In this document: positions 16,562 to 25,259 of the stretch, piece after piece
How positions within the stretch are numbered: position 1 is the first letter of the stretch
Layout: each line of letters opens with the position of its first letter
Source of the DNA: Micromonospora arida
GTDB taxonomy: Bacteria > Actinomycetota > Actinomycetes > Mycobacteriales > Micromonosporaceae
DNA length: 64,000 nucleotides
Direction of reading: 5' to 3'
NCBI RefSeq assembly: GCF_003857035.1
Contig: NZ_QGSY01000230.1
Location: 1 to 64,000 of the forward strand
Made by a program: the position numbers and the translations under genes
The notes under the pieces: model-generated
The model's database searches: none
What the model was told of the DNA's origin: nothing
Seen by the model: only the letters and a program-made list of their open reading frames with translations

Positions 16562-17856
16562 CGGGTGTGCGGGAGACCCGGCCGCGCGCAGCGCGCCGCT
16601 GGGCGATCGACGTACGTCCGCTGCGGGTTCCGGCGTACCGCAGGCTCTGGCTCGGCAACACCGTGGCGATGTTCGGCTTCCAGTTCACCGCCGTCGCGGT
16701 GCCGGTGGAGATGTACGCCCTGACGCGGGACTCGTTCTGGGTGGGCCTGCTGGGCGTGGCCGCCTTCGTACCGTTGCTGATCTTCGGGCTCTGGGGCGGC
16801 GCGGTCGCCGACGCCCGCGACCGGCGTGCGGTGCTGCTCGGCGGCTCATTGTTGCTCTGGGCATCCACTCTCGGGCTGCTGCTCCAGGCAGTGCTGGACG
16901 TGGGCAGCCCGGTGCTGCTGCTGGCGTTGATGGCGTTGCAGTCGGTGGCGTTCGCGATCAGCTCGCCGGCCCGCAGCGCCATGCTGCCCCGGCTGGTGCC
17001 GGAAGACCTGGTGGCGTCCGCCACCACGCTGAACTACACGACCTTCACCGCCGCCTCGGTCGCCGGCCCGCTCGCCGCCGGTCTGATCCTCTCCGCATCG
17101 CCGGACACCACGGTGGTCCTGCCGATCGCCTATGGGCTGGACGCGGTGCTGTTCACCGCGATGCTCTGGGCGGCGCTGCGGCTGCCCTCGCTCCCGCCCG
17201 AGCCCACCGACGACGGCCAGGCCCGGCGTGCCGGTCTGGCCAGCGTCGTCGACGGGTTCCGCTACCTGGCCACCACCCCGGTCCTGCTGCTGTCCTTCGG
17301 GGTGGACCTGATCGCGATGATCCTCGCCATGCCACGGGCCCTCTTTCCGGAGATCGCGCACGAACGCTTCGGCGGCGGTGGCTCGGTCGGTCTGCTCTAC
17401 AGCGCCATCGCTATCGGTTCGATGATCGGTGGGTTGACCTCCGGCTGGATCGGCCGGCTCCGCAGGCAGGGGCTCGGCCTGGTGTTCGCGGTGGTCGGCT
17501 GGGGCCTGGCGATCGCCGCGGCCGGGTTGGCCCACCAGCTCTGGCTGATGGTCGTGCTGCTCGCCGTGGCCGGCGCCGCCGACCTGATCAGCGCGGTGCT
17601 GCGTCAGTCGATGCTGCTGGTCTACGCACCGGACCGGATGCGCGGCCGACTCCAGGGCGTGAACACGGTAGTGGTGGCAGGTGGCCCACGCCTGGGTGAT
17701 CTGCGCGCCGGCACCATGGCCGCCGGGTTCGGTGGCGGGGTGGCCTGGGTGGCCGGTGGGCTCGCCTCCGCGGTGCTCGTGGTGGTGCTCGCGGTCGCGT
17801 TCCCGGCACTGCTGCGCTACCGGGCGGCGACGGCGTCGAGCGACAACCGGGCCTGA
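16558..17856 (+). CDS. MFS transporter
   Basis: A 432-residue MFS_3-type protein with about 12 membrane segments; GLWGGAVADARDRRAVLLGGS is the loop 2-3 motif. It starts in the GTGA overlap with pdxH, which suggests co-expression, although a link to vitamin B6 is only a guess. The longer open frame back to 16210 runs through pdxH and is rejected. Confidence 0.88.
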   Translation: MTGVRETRPRAARRWAIDVRPLRVPAYRRLWLGNTVAMFGFQFTAVAVPVEMYALTRDSFWVGLLGVAAFVPLLIFGLWGGAVADARDRRAVLLGGSLLLWASTLGLLLQAVLDVGSPVLLLALMALQSVAFAISSPARSAMLPRLVPEDLVASATTLNYTTFTAASVAGPLAAGLILSASPDTTVVLPIAYGLDAVLFTAMLWAALRLPSLPPEPTDDGQARRAGLASVVDGFRYLATTPVLLLSFGVDLIAMILAMPRALFPEIAHERFGGGGSVGLLYSAIAIGSMIGGLTSGWIGRLRRQGLGLVFAVVGWGLAIAAAGLAHQLWLMVVLLAVAGAADLISAVLRQSMLLVYAPDRMRGRLQGVNTVVVAGGPRLGDLRAGTMAAGFGGGVAWVAGGLASAVLVVVLAVAFPALLRYRAATASSDNRA

Positions 17857-17874
17857 CCGGTTAGGGTCGCCGGC

Positions 17875-18804
17875 ATGGAAAGCCCCGATCCGCGCCCGTT
17901 CTCCGGCGCCCAGTGGACCATCTCCGCCGCCGGCCACGAGGCCGTCATCGTGGAGGTCGGCGGTGGGCTCCGGACGTACCGGCACGACGGTGTCGACCTG
18001 CTCGACGGGTACCAGACCGACGAGGTCTGCCCCGGTTGCACCGGGCAGGTGCTGGCACCCTGGCCGAACCGGATCCGCGATGGTCGCTACTCGTTCGACG
18101 GGCGGACGCGCCAGCTCGCACTGACCGAGCCGGAGCGGCGCGTGGCCATCCACGGGCTGGTCAACTGGGTGCCGTGGCAGTTGCTGGAGCAGTCGGCGGA
18201 CGCCGTGACGGTCGGCTACGACCTGCCGCCGCAACCCGGCTACCCGTGGCCGCTGCGGCTGCGCAGCAGGTGGAGCGTCGACGCGGATGGGCTGCGCGCC
18301 GAGCACGAGGTGATCAACATCGGCGGGGAGTTGGCCCCGTTCGGCTTCTCCGTGCACCCGTACCTGCAACTGCCGGGCGTCGCGGTGGACGACCTGGTGC
18401 TCCGGCTGCCCACCCGGAGCCGGGTGCTGGCGGACGGTCGGCTGCTGCCGGTGGGGGTGACCCCGGTGGCCGGCACCGAGTACGACTGGACCAGCCCTCG
18501 CCGGATCGGCGCGGCCGTGCTGGACTCCTGCTTCGGCGACGTGGTCCGGGACGCGGACGGCGGTTCGTCGGTGAGCCTCGCCGCTCCGGACGGTTCGGCC
18601 GGGGTGAGCATCTGGGCGGACGCCGAGTTCGGCTGGTGGCAGGTGTTCACCGGGGACGCGCTCACCGGCGAGCGGCACCGCCGCTCGGTGGCGATCGAGC
18701 CGATGACCTGCCCACCGGACGCGTTCCGGTCCGGCAAGGACCTGCTCACCCTCAAGCCCGGCACGACCTGGCGAGGTGCCTGGGGCATCCGCCCCGGCGC
18801 CTGA
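17875..18804 (+). CDS. Aldose 1-epimerase family protein
   Basis: A 309-residue galactose-mutarotase-like protein. APWPNRIRDGRYSFDG, the catalytic-His region FGFSVHPYLQL and a C-terminal Glu in SVAIEPMTCPPDAF are visible. It probably interconverts anomers of a hexose or related sugar. TAGGGT (17862-17867) is 7 nt before the ATG, giving a leaderless transcript. Its stop overlaps the next start by one base (TGATG). Confidence 0.9.
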   Translation: MESPDPRPFSGAQWTISAAGHEAVIVEVGGGLRTYRHDGVDLLDGYQTDEVCPGCTGQVLAPWPNRIRDGRYSFDGRTRQLALTEPERRVAIHGLVNWVPWQLLEQSADAVTVGYDLPPQPGYPWPLRLRSRWSVDADGLRAEHEVINIGGELAPFGFSVHPYLQLPGVAVDDLVLRLPTRSRVLADGRLLPVGVTPVAGTEYDWTSPRRIGAAVLDSCFGDVVRDADGGSSVSLAAPDGSAGVSIWADAEFGWWQVFTGDALTGERHRRSVAIEPMTCPPDAFRSGKDLLTLKPGTTWRGAWGIRPGA

Positions 18805-19406
18805 TGGAGTTCGCCGAGGTCGTCCGCCGACGGCGGATGGTGCGCAACTACGACCCGGACCGCCCGGTCCCGCCCGACGTGGTGGACCGGTTGCTCGACC
18901 ACGCGGTCCGCGCGCCGTCGGCCGGCTTCGCCCAGGGCTGGGCTTTCCTGGTGTTGGAGGAGTTGGCCGATCGGGACCGGTTCTGGGCCGCCACCACCCC
19001 CGACGGCGGTGGGCGGGAGCGCTGGCTCGCGGGCATGCGCCGGGCACCCCTGATCGTGGTGCCGCACGCCAACGAGTCGGCCTACCTGCGGCGGTACGCC
19101 GAGCCGGACAAGGGCTGGACGGATCAGTCCACGGACCGCTGGCCGGTGCCGTACTGGCACGTGGACGCCGGATTCGCGGCGTTGCTGATGCTGCTCACCG
19201 CGGTGGACGAGGGGCTGGGGGCGTGCTTCTTCGGCATTCCGCCGCAGCGGCTCGCCGCCTACCGGGACGCGTTCGGCGTGCCGGCGGAGTATCAACCCAT
19301 CGGCGCCGTCACAATCGGTTACCGTGCGGCCGACCATCGGTCACCATCGTTGCGCCGGGGACGTCGTCCGATGGACGAGGTAGTGCGGCGCGGCCGGTGG
19401 AACTGA
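18804..19406 (+). CDS. Nitroreductase-family protein
   Basis: A 200-residue flavin oxidoreductase of the nitroreductase fold. MEFAEVVRRRRMVRNYDPDRPVPPD at the N-terminus (shown in part) and VRAPSAGFAQGWAF are the FMN-binding signature. DEGLGACFFGIP and GYRAADHRS follow. The substrate is unknown. It starts inside the stop of the epimerase gene and is followed by a hairpin, so the pair forms a short operon. Confidence 0.9.
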   Translation: MEFAEVVRRRRMVRNYDPDRPVPPDVVDRLLDHAVRAPSAGFAQGWAFLVLEELADRDRFWAATTPDGGGRERWLAGMRRAPLIVVPHANESAYLRRYAEPDKGWTDQSTDRWPVPYWHVDAGFAALLMLLTAVDEGLGACFFGIPPQRLAAYRDAFGVPAEYQPIGAVTIGYRAADHRSPSLRRGRRPMDEVVRRGRWN

Positions 19407-19416
19407 CGCTGACGTC

Positions 19417-19447
19417 CCGTTCGTCCGGTTGAGGATCGGACGAGCGG
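19417..19447 (+). terminator. Terminator after the nitroreductase gene
   Basis: CCGTTCGTCCG (19417-19427) pairs with CGGACGAGCGG (19437-19447) with one mismatch and a 9-nt loop, 10 nt after the stop codon. Confidence 0.7.
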
Positions 19448-19593
19448 TAGCGAAACTGACATCAGGGAGCAGAACGTAGCGTGCGCTGGGCGGCTAGGCT
19501 GGCACGGTCATCGGTGCCGCGCCGCGCGGTGCCCGCCGCGGCCCGGCTCGGCGCCGTCGGTCGGCCCGGCCACGGGGAGGGGAGCGTGCCGTC

Positions 19594-19899
19594 GTGATCT
19601 TCAGAGCGGTCCGGGACGGGCGTCCCTATCCGGAGCACAATCTGACGCTCAAGCAGTGGGCGGAGATCCCGCCGAGGCCACTGCGCCTGGATCAGATGAT
19701 CACCACCAAGCGCGAGTTGGCGCTGGACAAGCTCCTCGCCGAGGATTCCACCTTCTACGGTGACCTCTTTCCGCACGTCGTGCAGTGGAACGGCGGGCTT
19801 TACCTGGAAGACGGGCTGCACCGGGCGCTGCGCGCCGCCCTCCAGCAGCGCAACCAGATCCACGCGCGGGTGCTGGTGCTCTCCGAACCCATCGAGTGA
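19594..19899 (+). CDS. Conserved actinobacterial protein, ParB-like region
   Basis: A 101-residue protein conserved in actinobacteria. PPRPLRLDQMITTKRELALDKLLAEDSTFYGDLF and YLEDGLHRALRAALQQ are its core; DGLHRALRAA resembles the DG.HR motif of ParB/Srx-fold proteins. Relatives are sometimes labelled VapB-type antitoxin, but no toxin gene is adjacent, so that name is not adopted. GTG at 19594 has GGAGGGGAG 9 nt upstream. Confidence 0.78.
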   Translation: MIFRAVRDGRPYPEHNLTLKQWAEIPPRPLRLDQMITTKRELALDKLLAEDSTFYGDLFPHVVQWNGGLYLEDGLHRALRAALQQRNQIHARVLVLSEPIE

Positions 19900-19942
19900 C
19901 GAGCCTTCTTTCCCACGCTGAACCTTCGTTAGGGTGGCGTCC

Positions 19943-21106
19943 ATGACCGCTGCGCTGGACCTGCTCGACCTGGACCCGTCGCTCAGCGAGGAGGAGCGAC
20001 AGATCCGTGACGTCGTCCGCCAGCTCGTCGACGACCGGGTGCGACCCCACGTCGCCGACTGGTACGAGGACGGCAAGGTGCCCGCCCGGGAGTTGGCCCG
20101 CGAGTTCGGCAAGCTCGGCCTGCTCGGCATGCACCTGACGGGCTACGGCTGCGCCGGCGCCTCCGCGGTCGCCTACGGGCTGGCCTGCCAGGAGCTGGAA
20201 GCCGGCGACTCCGGCCTCCGCTCCCTGGTCTCCGTGCAGGGATCGCTCGCCATGTACGCCATCTGGCGTTACGGCAGCGAGGAGCAGAAGCAACGGTGGC
20301 TGCCGTCGATGGCCACCGGTGAGGCGATCGGCTGCTTCGGCCTGACGGAACCGGATCACGGCTCCGACCCCGCCTCGATGGCCACCCGGGCCCGCCGCGA
20401 CGGCGACGACTGGGTGCTCACCGGCGGGAAGATGTGGATCACCAACGCCCCGATCGCGGACGTCGCGGTGATCTGGGCTCGCACCGACGAGGGCGTGCGG
20501 GGTTTCGCCGTACCCATGGACACGCCCGGCGTCACGGCCCGGGAGATCCGCCGCAAGATGTCGCTGCGCGCGTCGGTGACCGGCGAGATCGTGCTCGACG
20601 ACGTCCGGCTCCCGGCCGACGCCCAACTGCCCGAGGCGGTCGGGCTGAAGGCGCCGCTGAGCTGCCTCACCGAGGCCCGCTACGGCATCGTCTGGGGCGC
20701 GGTAGGCGCCGCCCGCGACTGCCTGGAAACCACAGTGGCGTACGCGACCAGCCGCACCCAGTTCGGTCGCCCACTGGCCGGCTTTCAGCTCACCCAGGCG
20801 AAGCTCGCCGACATGGCCGTCGAGTTGGTGAAGGGACAACTGCTCGCGCTGCACCTGGGTCGGCTCGCCGACGCCCGGCGGCTGCGGCCCGAGCAGGTCA
20901 GCGTGGGCAAGCTGAACAACGTGCGGGAGGCCCTGGCCATTGCCCGGCAGTGCCGCACCATCCTCGGCGCCAACGGCGTCTCCGGTGAGTACCCGGTGAT
21001 GCGGCACGCCAACAACCTGGAGAGCGTGCTGACCTACGAGGGCACCTCCGAGATCCATCAACTGGTCATCGGGCAGCGGCTCACCGGGCTCTCCGCGTTC
21101 GCCTGA
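19943..21106 (+). CDS. gcdH: Acyl-CoA dehydrogenase, probable glutaryl-CoA dehydrogenase
   Basis: A 387-residue acyl-CoA dehydrogenase. CFGLTEPDHGSDP and WITNAPIADVAVIWA are the FAD-binding and substrate segments, RTQFGRPLAGFQL follows, and the catalytic Glu is in LTYEGTSEIH near residue 370. The pattern best fits glutaryl-CoA dehydrogenase, which makes crotonyl-CoA in lysine and tryptophan catabolism. TAGGGT (19930-19935) is 7 nt before ATG 19943, so the start is leaderless; the GTG at 19934 would put the -10 box inside the gene. Confidence 0.85.
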   Translation: MTAALDLLDLDPSLSEEERQIRDVVRQLVDDRVRPHVADWYEDGKVPARELAREFGKLGLLGMHLTGYGCAGASAVAYGLACQELEAGDSGLRSLVSVQGSLAMYAIWRYGSEEQKQRWLPSMATGEAIGCFGLTEPDHGSDPASMATRARRDGDDWVLTGGKMWITNAPIADVAVIWARTDEGVRGFAVPMDTPGVTAREIRRKMSLRASVTGEIVLDDVRLPADAQLPEAVGLKAPLSCLTEARYGIVWGAVGAARDCLETTVAYATSRTQFGRPLAGFQLTQAKLADMAVELVKGQLLALHLGRLADARRLRPEQVSVGKLNNVREALAIARQCRTILGANGVSGEYPVMRHANNLESVLTYEGTSEIHQLVIGQRLTGLSAFA

Positions 21107-21196
21107 CCTGCCCGTTTGTCACTTCCTGGCGCTCGCCGCGCGCCTGTCGTATCGGGGCCGTACCGTCATTGACAGACGACGTGTCTGACGAGGACG

Positions 21197-22078
21197 GTGA
21201 GCGTGATGGCCCGCGACGCTGGCAGCAACGAGCCCACGAGAGAGTTCCCCGGTTACCCGACCGGTGACGATCTCAAGGCGCGGTCGACCGCGACATCCGA
21301 CTGGACCACGGATACGCCGGGTGACCCCGGCGAGCCGGCCGGTCCCGGTGGGCCTGCTGGTCCCGGTGGGCCTGGAGGCCCCGGTGGTCCCGGTGGTCCG
21401 ACGAGCGGTGGCGACGGCCCCGGTGGTGGCGGTGGCGGTGGGGCGGCCCGAGGTCTGCTCCTGCTGCTCGGCGCCGCCGCGCTGGCCGTGGTCGTGCTGC
21501 TCGGCATTCAGGCGACCGGCATCCTGCCGGAGTTCCGCAACCCGTTCGCCAAAGAGCAGACCGACCGCAGTCAGCCACCGCTGCTGAAGTCGATCCAGGA
21601 CCTCAGCCGCTACGTGGCCGCGGAAGGCAACTTCCAGGTCGTGGTCGACACGCAGAACGACCGGCGCAACGTTCCAGACTTCCTGCTCAACGAGCGCACC
21701 CTGTTCGTCGGGGCCGGCAGCGTCGAGGCGTACGTCGACTTCACCAAGATCGCTGAGGGTGCTGTCGTCCAGTCCGCCGACGGCAAGTCCGTCGAGATCA
21801 AGCTGCCCGCGCCGCAGTTCGGTGAGACCAACCTCGACATGGAGAAGAGCTACGTCTTCGCCGAGCAGCGCGGTCTGCTCAACCGACTCGGTGACCTGGT
21901 CGGCAACGACCCCAACCGGCAGCAGCAGGTCTACCAGCTCGCCGAGGACCGGATCACCGCCGCCGCCCGGGACAGCGGGCTCTCGGCCCGAGCCGAGGAG
22001 AACACCCGCAAGATGCTGGAGGGGCTGCTCCGCTCCCTCGGCTACCAGCAGATCACGGTCACCTACATAGCCCCCTGA
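21197..22078 (+). CDS. DUF4230 membrane-anchored protein with collagen-like linker
   Basis: A 293-residue protein. Residues about 45-85 are a collagen-like Gly-Pro-Gly linker, residues about 86-108 a single membrane segment, and the rest an extracytoplasmic DUF4230 domain (LQDLSRYVAAEGNFQVVVD-like SIQDLSRYVAAEGNFQVV through LRSLGYQQITVTY). Orientation is probably N-in. GTG 21197 or ATG 21206 may be used; GAGG lies upstream. Function of DUF4230 is unknown. A terminator follows at 22097. Confidence 0.85.
   Translation: MSVMARDAGSNEPTREFPGYPTGDDLKARSTATSDWTTDTPGDPGEPAGPGGPAGPGGPGGPGGPGGPTSGGDGPGGGGGGGAARGLLLLLGAAALAVVVLLGIQATGILPEFRNPFAKEQTDRSQPPLLKSIQDLSRYVAAEGNFQVVVDTQNDRRNVPDFLLNERTLFVGAGSVEAYVDFTKIAEGAVVQSADGKSVEIKLPAPQFGETNLDMEKSYVFAEQRGLLNRLGDLVGNDPNRQQQVYQLAEDRITAAARDSGLSARAEENTRKMLEGLLRSLGYQQITVTYIAP
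21331..21445 (+). repeat. Collagen-like Gly-Pro-Gly coding repeat
   Basis: Repeats of GGTCCCGGTGGGCCT and variants encode GPGGP-type triplets followed by a poly-Gly run, immediately before the membrane segment of the DUF4230 protein. Such tracts vary in length between strains. Confidence 0.75.
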
Positions 22079-22096
22079 CCTGCTCCCGTACGTCGA

Positions 22097-22131
22097 AGCG
22101 CCCGCCCCGACTTTCCGTCGGAGCGGGCGCT
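22097..22131 (+). terminator. Terminator after the DUF4230 gene
   Basis: AGCGCCCGC (22097-22105) pairs with GCGGGCGCT (22123-22131). An inner CCGAC/GTCGG stem (22107-22111, 22117-22121) closes on a 5-nt loop. It begins 18 nt after the stop. Confidence 0.85.
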
Positions 22132-22283
22132 CCCGTTTGCTGCCTCACGGGCGGGATGCCGCCCGGAATTTGCGCCCCAGGGCGTCCCCGGGCGACCCCC
22201 GGTGGCCCCCAAGCTGCCGCCCTGGCCGGAGTCGATCACCCGATGTGCCGGATCTGCGATGCCCGTGGGCTGGGATCCGAGCA

Positions 22284-22339
22284 ATCTTGGACAGTTCCCG
22301 TCAGGTGAGCCCGCCGTGCTGACGGAAACTGTCCAAGAT
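22284..22339. repeat. 21-bp inverted repeat, possible dispersed intergenic element
   Basis: Arms 22284-22304 and 22319-22339 are 21-bp inverted repeats with one mismatch around a 14-nt loop; the outer arm reads ATCTTGGACAGTT. It is less GC-rich than its surroundings and lies between the DUF4230 terminator and the end of the convergent pspC gene. It could be a second terminator or a REP/MITE-like repeat. Confidence 0.7.
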
Positions 22340-22369
22340 CTCTGACTACGTGGGGTGCGCGGGGCGAGA

Positions 22370-22579
22370 TCAGTGGCCGGTGGAGGCCAGGTAGCGGTCC
22401 TCGTTCGGCATCAGCACCCACAGGATCAGGTAGACGATCACCTGCGTGCCGGGCAGCAGCAGCGACAGCAGGAACAGCAGCCGGACCATTCCGGCCGACA
22501 TGCCGAACCGCCGTCCGAGGCCGGCACAGACGCCGGCGATCATGCGCCCCTCGCGGGGCCGGACCAGTTTGCGACTCAT
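22370..22579 (-). CDS. PspC-domain protein
   Basis: A 69-residue membrane protein covering one PspC domain: KLVRPREGRMIAGVCAGLGRRFGMS, then a hydrophobic segment VRLLFLLSLLLPGTQVIVYLILW. PspC domains act in envelope stress signalling. ATG at 22579 has GGGAG 7 nt upstream, and TACCGT (22623-22628, minus) may be its -10 box. The frame is open 45 nt further but without support. Confidence 0.88.
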   Translation of the reverse strand: MSRKLVRPREGRMIAGVCAGLGRRFGMSAGMVRLLFLLSLLLPGTQVIVYLILWVLMPNEDRYLASTGH

Positions 22580-22988
22580 CGTCGTACTCCCACTCTGCGG
22601 CGGTGCGCCGCGTCTGCAATCCACGGTAGAAAAGGATGGCCACCTCGCCCTCGGTCCCGAGGAGGAGCGGCAACCCGTGGACCCGTAGGTGCTTTACCCG
22701 GGCAACCCCCCGCTGACGCCTCCCCGACCCGAACCGCCCGCGCCCCGCCGGGCGGAAGCCGTGCTCGACCCCGGGGGAGGCGTGCGCCGGGCGGGAGAGA
22801 CGGTGGTCGGGCGTTCACGTCCCGGACCGGGTGGGCGGTGAGCTGGGCGGGTAGGCTGATTGATCGGCCTTCCACACCCCGGAGGGCCGGCACCCCATAC
22901 CCCGGACGGTCACGAGCGGGGCCGCCAGACCGGCGGTCGCGACCCGGCCGGGTCCCGTACGCCGGGACGACGGCGAGGAAGCGCAGCC
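22580..22988. other. Intergenic region between pspC and sdaA
   Basis: 409 bp without a convincing gene. The left part holds the pspC promoter region. The right part holds a candidate sdaA -10 box, TAGGCT at 22852-22857, and a GC-rich leader of about 125 nt before sdaA with short GC dyads. No recognised riboswitch was found in the leader. Confidence 0.5.
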
Positions 22989-24359
22989 ATGATCAGTGTT
23001 TTCGACCTCTTCAGCGTCGGTATCGGGCCGTCCAGCTCACACACGGTGGGGCCGATGCGGGCCGCGCGGACGTTCGTTGGCGGGCTGAAGGCCGACGGGC
23101 TGCTCAGCGACACGGCACGGGTGCAGGCCGAGCTGTTCGGCTCGCTGGGTGCCACCGGGCACGGCCACGGCAGCGGCCCGGCGGTGCTGCTCGGGTTGGC
23201 CGGCGAGTCGCCGGAGACGGTCGACACGGACACCGTCGGTCCTCGGGTCGAGCGGATCCGGACCGAGCGGCGGATCAACATCCTCGACGCGCACGAGATC
23301 GACTTCGACCCGGATCGGGACCTGACGCTGCACCGCCGCCGGTCGTTGCCGTACCACCCGAACGGGATGACGTTCGTGGCGTACGACAGGGCCGGCGCCG
23401 AGCTGCGCAGCCGCACCTACTACTCCGTCGGTGGCGGGTTCGTGGTGGACGAGGCGGCGGCCGGGGCGGACCGGATCAAGCCGGACAGCACTGTGGTGCG
23501 GCACCCCTTCCTGACCGGGGCGCAGCTCCTCGACGTCACCACCCGCACCGGGCTGTCGATCAGCGAGGTGATGCTGGCCAACGAGCGTTCCTGGCGCAGC
23601 GAGGCGGACATCCGGGCCGGTCTGTTGGAGATCTGGCGGGTGATGCAGGAGTGCGTGCAGCGCGGCTGCGAGCGGGACGGCGTACTCCCTGGGGGGTTGA
23701 AGGTTCGGCGGCGCGCGGCGGAGCTGCGGCGCGGCCTGGAGGCGGAGGCCGGGACGGCCGACCCGCTGCACGCGATGGACTGGGTGACGCTGTTCGCGCT
23801 CGCGGTCAACGAGGAGAACGCCGCGGGTGGCCGGGTGGTCACCGCGCCGACCAACGGTGCAGCCGGGATCATTCCGGCGGTGCTGCACTACTACACCCGG
23901 TTCGTGCCGGACGCCGATGACGAGGGTGTGGTGCGGTTCCTGCTGACGGCGGGCGCGATCGGTGTGCTGTTCAAGGAGAACGCCTCGATCTCGGGCGCCG
24001 AGGTGGGCTGCCAGGGTGAGGTCGGTTCGGCGTGCTCGATGGCGGCGGCGGGGCTGGCCGAGGCGCTCGGTGGCACCCCGGAGCAGGTGGAGAACGCGGC
24101 CGAGATCGGGATGGAGCACAACCTCGGGTTGACCTGTGACCCGGTGGGTGGCCTGGTGCAGATCCCCTGCATCGAGCGGAACGCGGTGGCTAGCATCAAG
24201 GCGATCACGGCCGCCCGGCTGGCGCTGCGCGGCGACGGGGTGCACAAGGTGTCGCTGGACAAGGTCATCAAGACCATGCGGGAGACGGGCGCCGACATGA
24301 AGGTCAAGTACAAGGAGACGGCGCGTGGCGGTTTGGCCGTCAACGTGATCGAGTGCTGA
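22989..24359 (+). CDS. sdaA: L-serine ammonia-lyase (iron-sulfur type)
   Basis: A 456-residue single-chain L-serine dehydratase making pyruvate and ammonia. The beta-domain motif GPSSSHTVGPMRAAR is at residues 13-27. The alpha-domain has NGAAGIIPAVLHYY, GCQGEVGSACSMAAAG with cluster cysteines, and GLTCDPVGGLVQIPC. It needs an oxygen-sensitive 4Fe-4S cluster. GAGGA is 9 nt before the ATG. Upstream in-frame codons to 22860 lie in the leader and are not used. Confidence 0.93.
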   Translation: MISVFDLFSVGIGPSSSHTVGPMRAARTFVGGLKADGLLSDTARVQAELFGSLGATGHGHGSGPAVLLGLAGESPETVDTDTVGPRVERIRTERRINILDAHEIDFDPDRDLTLHRRRSLPYHPNGMTFVAYDRAGAELRSRTYYSVGGGFVVDEAAAGADRIKPDSTVVRHPFLTGAQLLDVTTRTGLSISEVMLANERSWRSEADIRAGLLEIWRVMQECVQRGCERDGVLPGGLKVRRRAAELRRGLEAEAGTADPLHAMDWVTLFALAVNEENAAGGRVVTAPTNGAAGIIPAVLHYYTRFVPDADDEGVVRFLLTAGAIGVLFKENASISGAEVGCQGEVGSACSMAAAGLAEALGGTPEQVENAAEIGMEHNLGLTCDPVGGLVQIPCIERNAVASIKAITAARLALRGDGVHKVSLDKVIKTMRETGADMKVKYKETARGGLAVNVIEC

Positions 24360-24430
24360 GTCCGGTCGATTCGGGGCAATCGTTCACCGACTGCTAACCT
24401 GTCGTCCGTTTCAGGAGGCGGGAGGCTGCG

Positions 24431-25258
24431 GTGACCTCTGGCGTCGCGGCGTTGTGGTCGCACCGCAACTCGCTGCGCATCCTGGTCAGGCGGGATCTCG
24501 CGGTCAAGTACCAGCAGTCGGTGCTGGGCTACTTCTGGTCGCTGATCGAGCCGCTCGGCATGGGCGCCATCTACTGGTTCGTCTTCGGGGTGCTCTACTC
24601 CCGGGACACCGGTCGGCACCTCGGTGAGGCGGCCGAGTCGTACCCGTTGTTCCTGATCACCGGCATCTTCGCCTGGATGTGGACCAGCTCGGCGCTGAGC
24701 GAGGCGACGAACGCGCTGACCGGGCAGTCCCGGCTGATCACCACGATGAACGTGCCGCGTCAGGTCTTTCCGATCGGCCGGGTCACCGGTCGGTTCGCCG
24801 AGTACGCGGCCGGCCTGCCGATCCTGATCGCCATCGCGGTGATCTACGCGGTGCACGGTCGGATCCACCCCGGTTGGTCGCTGCTCTCCCTGCCGCTGGC
24901 GGTGGCCGTCCAGGCCGTCCTGTTGACCGGGCTCGCCCTGCTGCTGTCCGCGTGGAACGTGCTGATGCGCGACGTGGAACGGCTGATGCGGCTGATCATC
25001 CGGGTGCTCTTCTACGCCACGCCGATCATCTATCCGCTCAGCCTGGTCCGGGAGTCCGGGCTGCCCGGCTGGTTGAAGGTGGTGTACGAGCTGAACCCGC
25101 TGGTCGGGATCTTCCAGCTGCACCACGCGATCTGGTATCCGGACGAGTTCCCGGACGCCCGGCTGCTCGCCACCACGATCGTCGGAAGCCTGCTGGTGCT
25201 GGCCGCCGGTTGGTGGTCGTTCCGCCGGTTGGAGCCCGCCGTGCTCAAGGAGCTCTGA
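24431..25258 (+). CDS. Polysaccharide/teichoic-acid ABC exporter permease
   Basis: A 275-residue ABC-2 permease of the Wzm/TagG family with about six membrane segments. DLAVKYQQSVLGYFWSLIEPLG at residues 23-44 is the family signature, and ATPIIYPLSLV and ELNPLVGIFQLHH follow. It should form the membrane channel of an exporter with the next gene. GGAGGCGGGAGG precedes GTG 24431, and TAACCT near 24395 may be the operon -10 box. It opens the glycopolymer locus 24431-30288. Confidence 0.92.
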   Translation: MTSGVAALWSHRNSLRILVRRDLAVKYQQSVLGYFWSLIEPLGMGAIYWFVFGVLYSRDTGRHLGEAAESYPLFLITGIFAWMWTSSALSEATNALTGQSRLITTMNVPRQVFPIGRVTGRFAEYAAGLPILIAIAVIYAVHGRIHPGWSLLSLPLAVAVQAVLLTGLALLLSAWNVLMRDVERLMRLIIRVLFYATPIIYPLSLVRESGLPGWLKVVYELNPLVGIFQLHHAIWYPDEFPDARLLATTIVGSLLVLAAGWWSFRRLEPAVLKEL

Positions 25259-25259
25259 G

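Noticed and set aside
16846..19047. 733-codon open frame antisense to the MFS, epimerase and nitroreductase genes
   Set aside because: Low-complexity shadow sequence crossing three real genes with clear family motifs.
19594..19899. VapB antitoxin of a toxin-antitoxin pair
   Set aside because: No PIN-domain toxin is adjacent, and the DG.HR motif fits a ParB-like fold as well.
22780..22988. Possible glycine riboswitch before sdaA (a GGGAGAG-like start)
   Set aside because: The conserved aptamer core that should follow (the GCCGAAGGAGCAA-type block) is absent.
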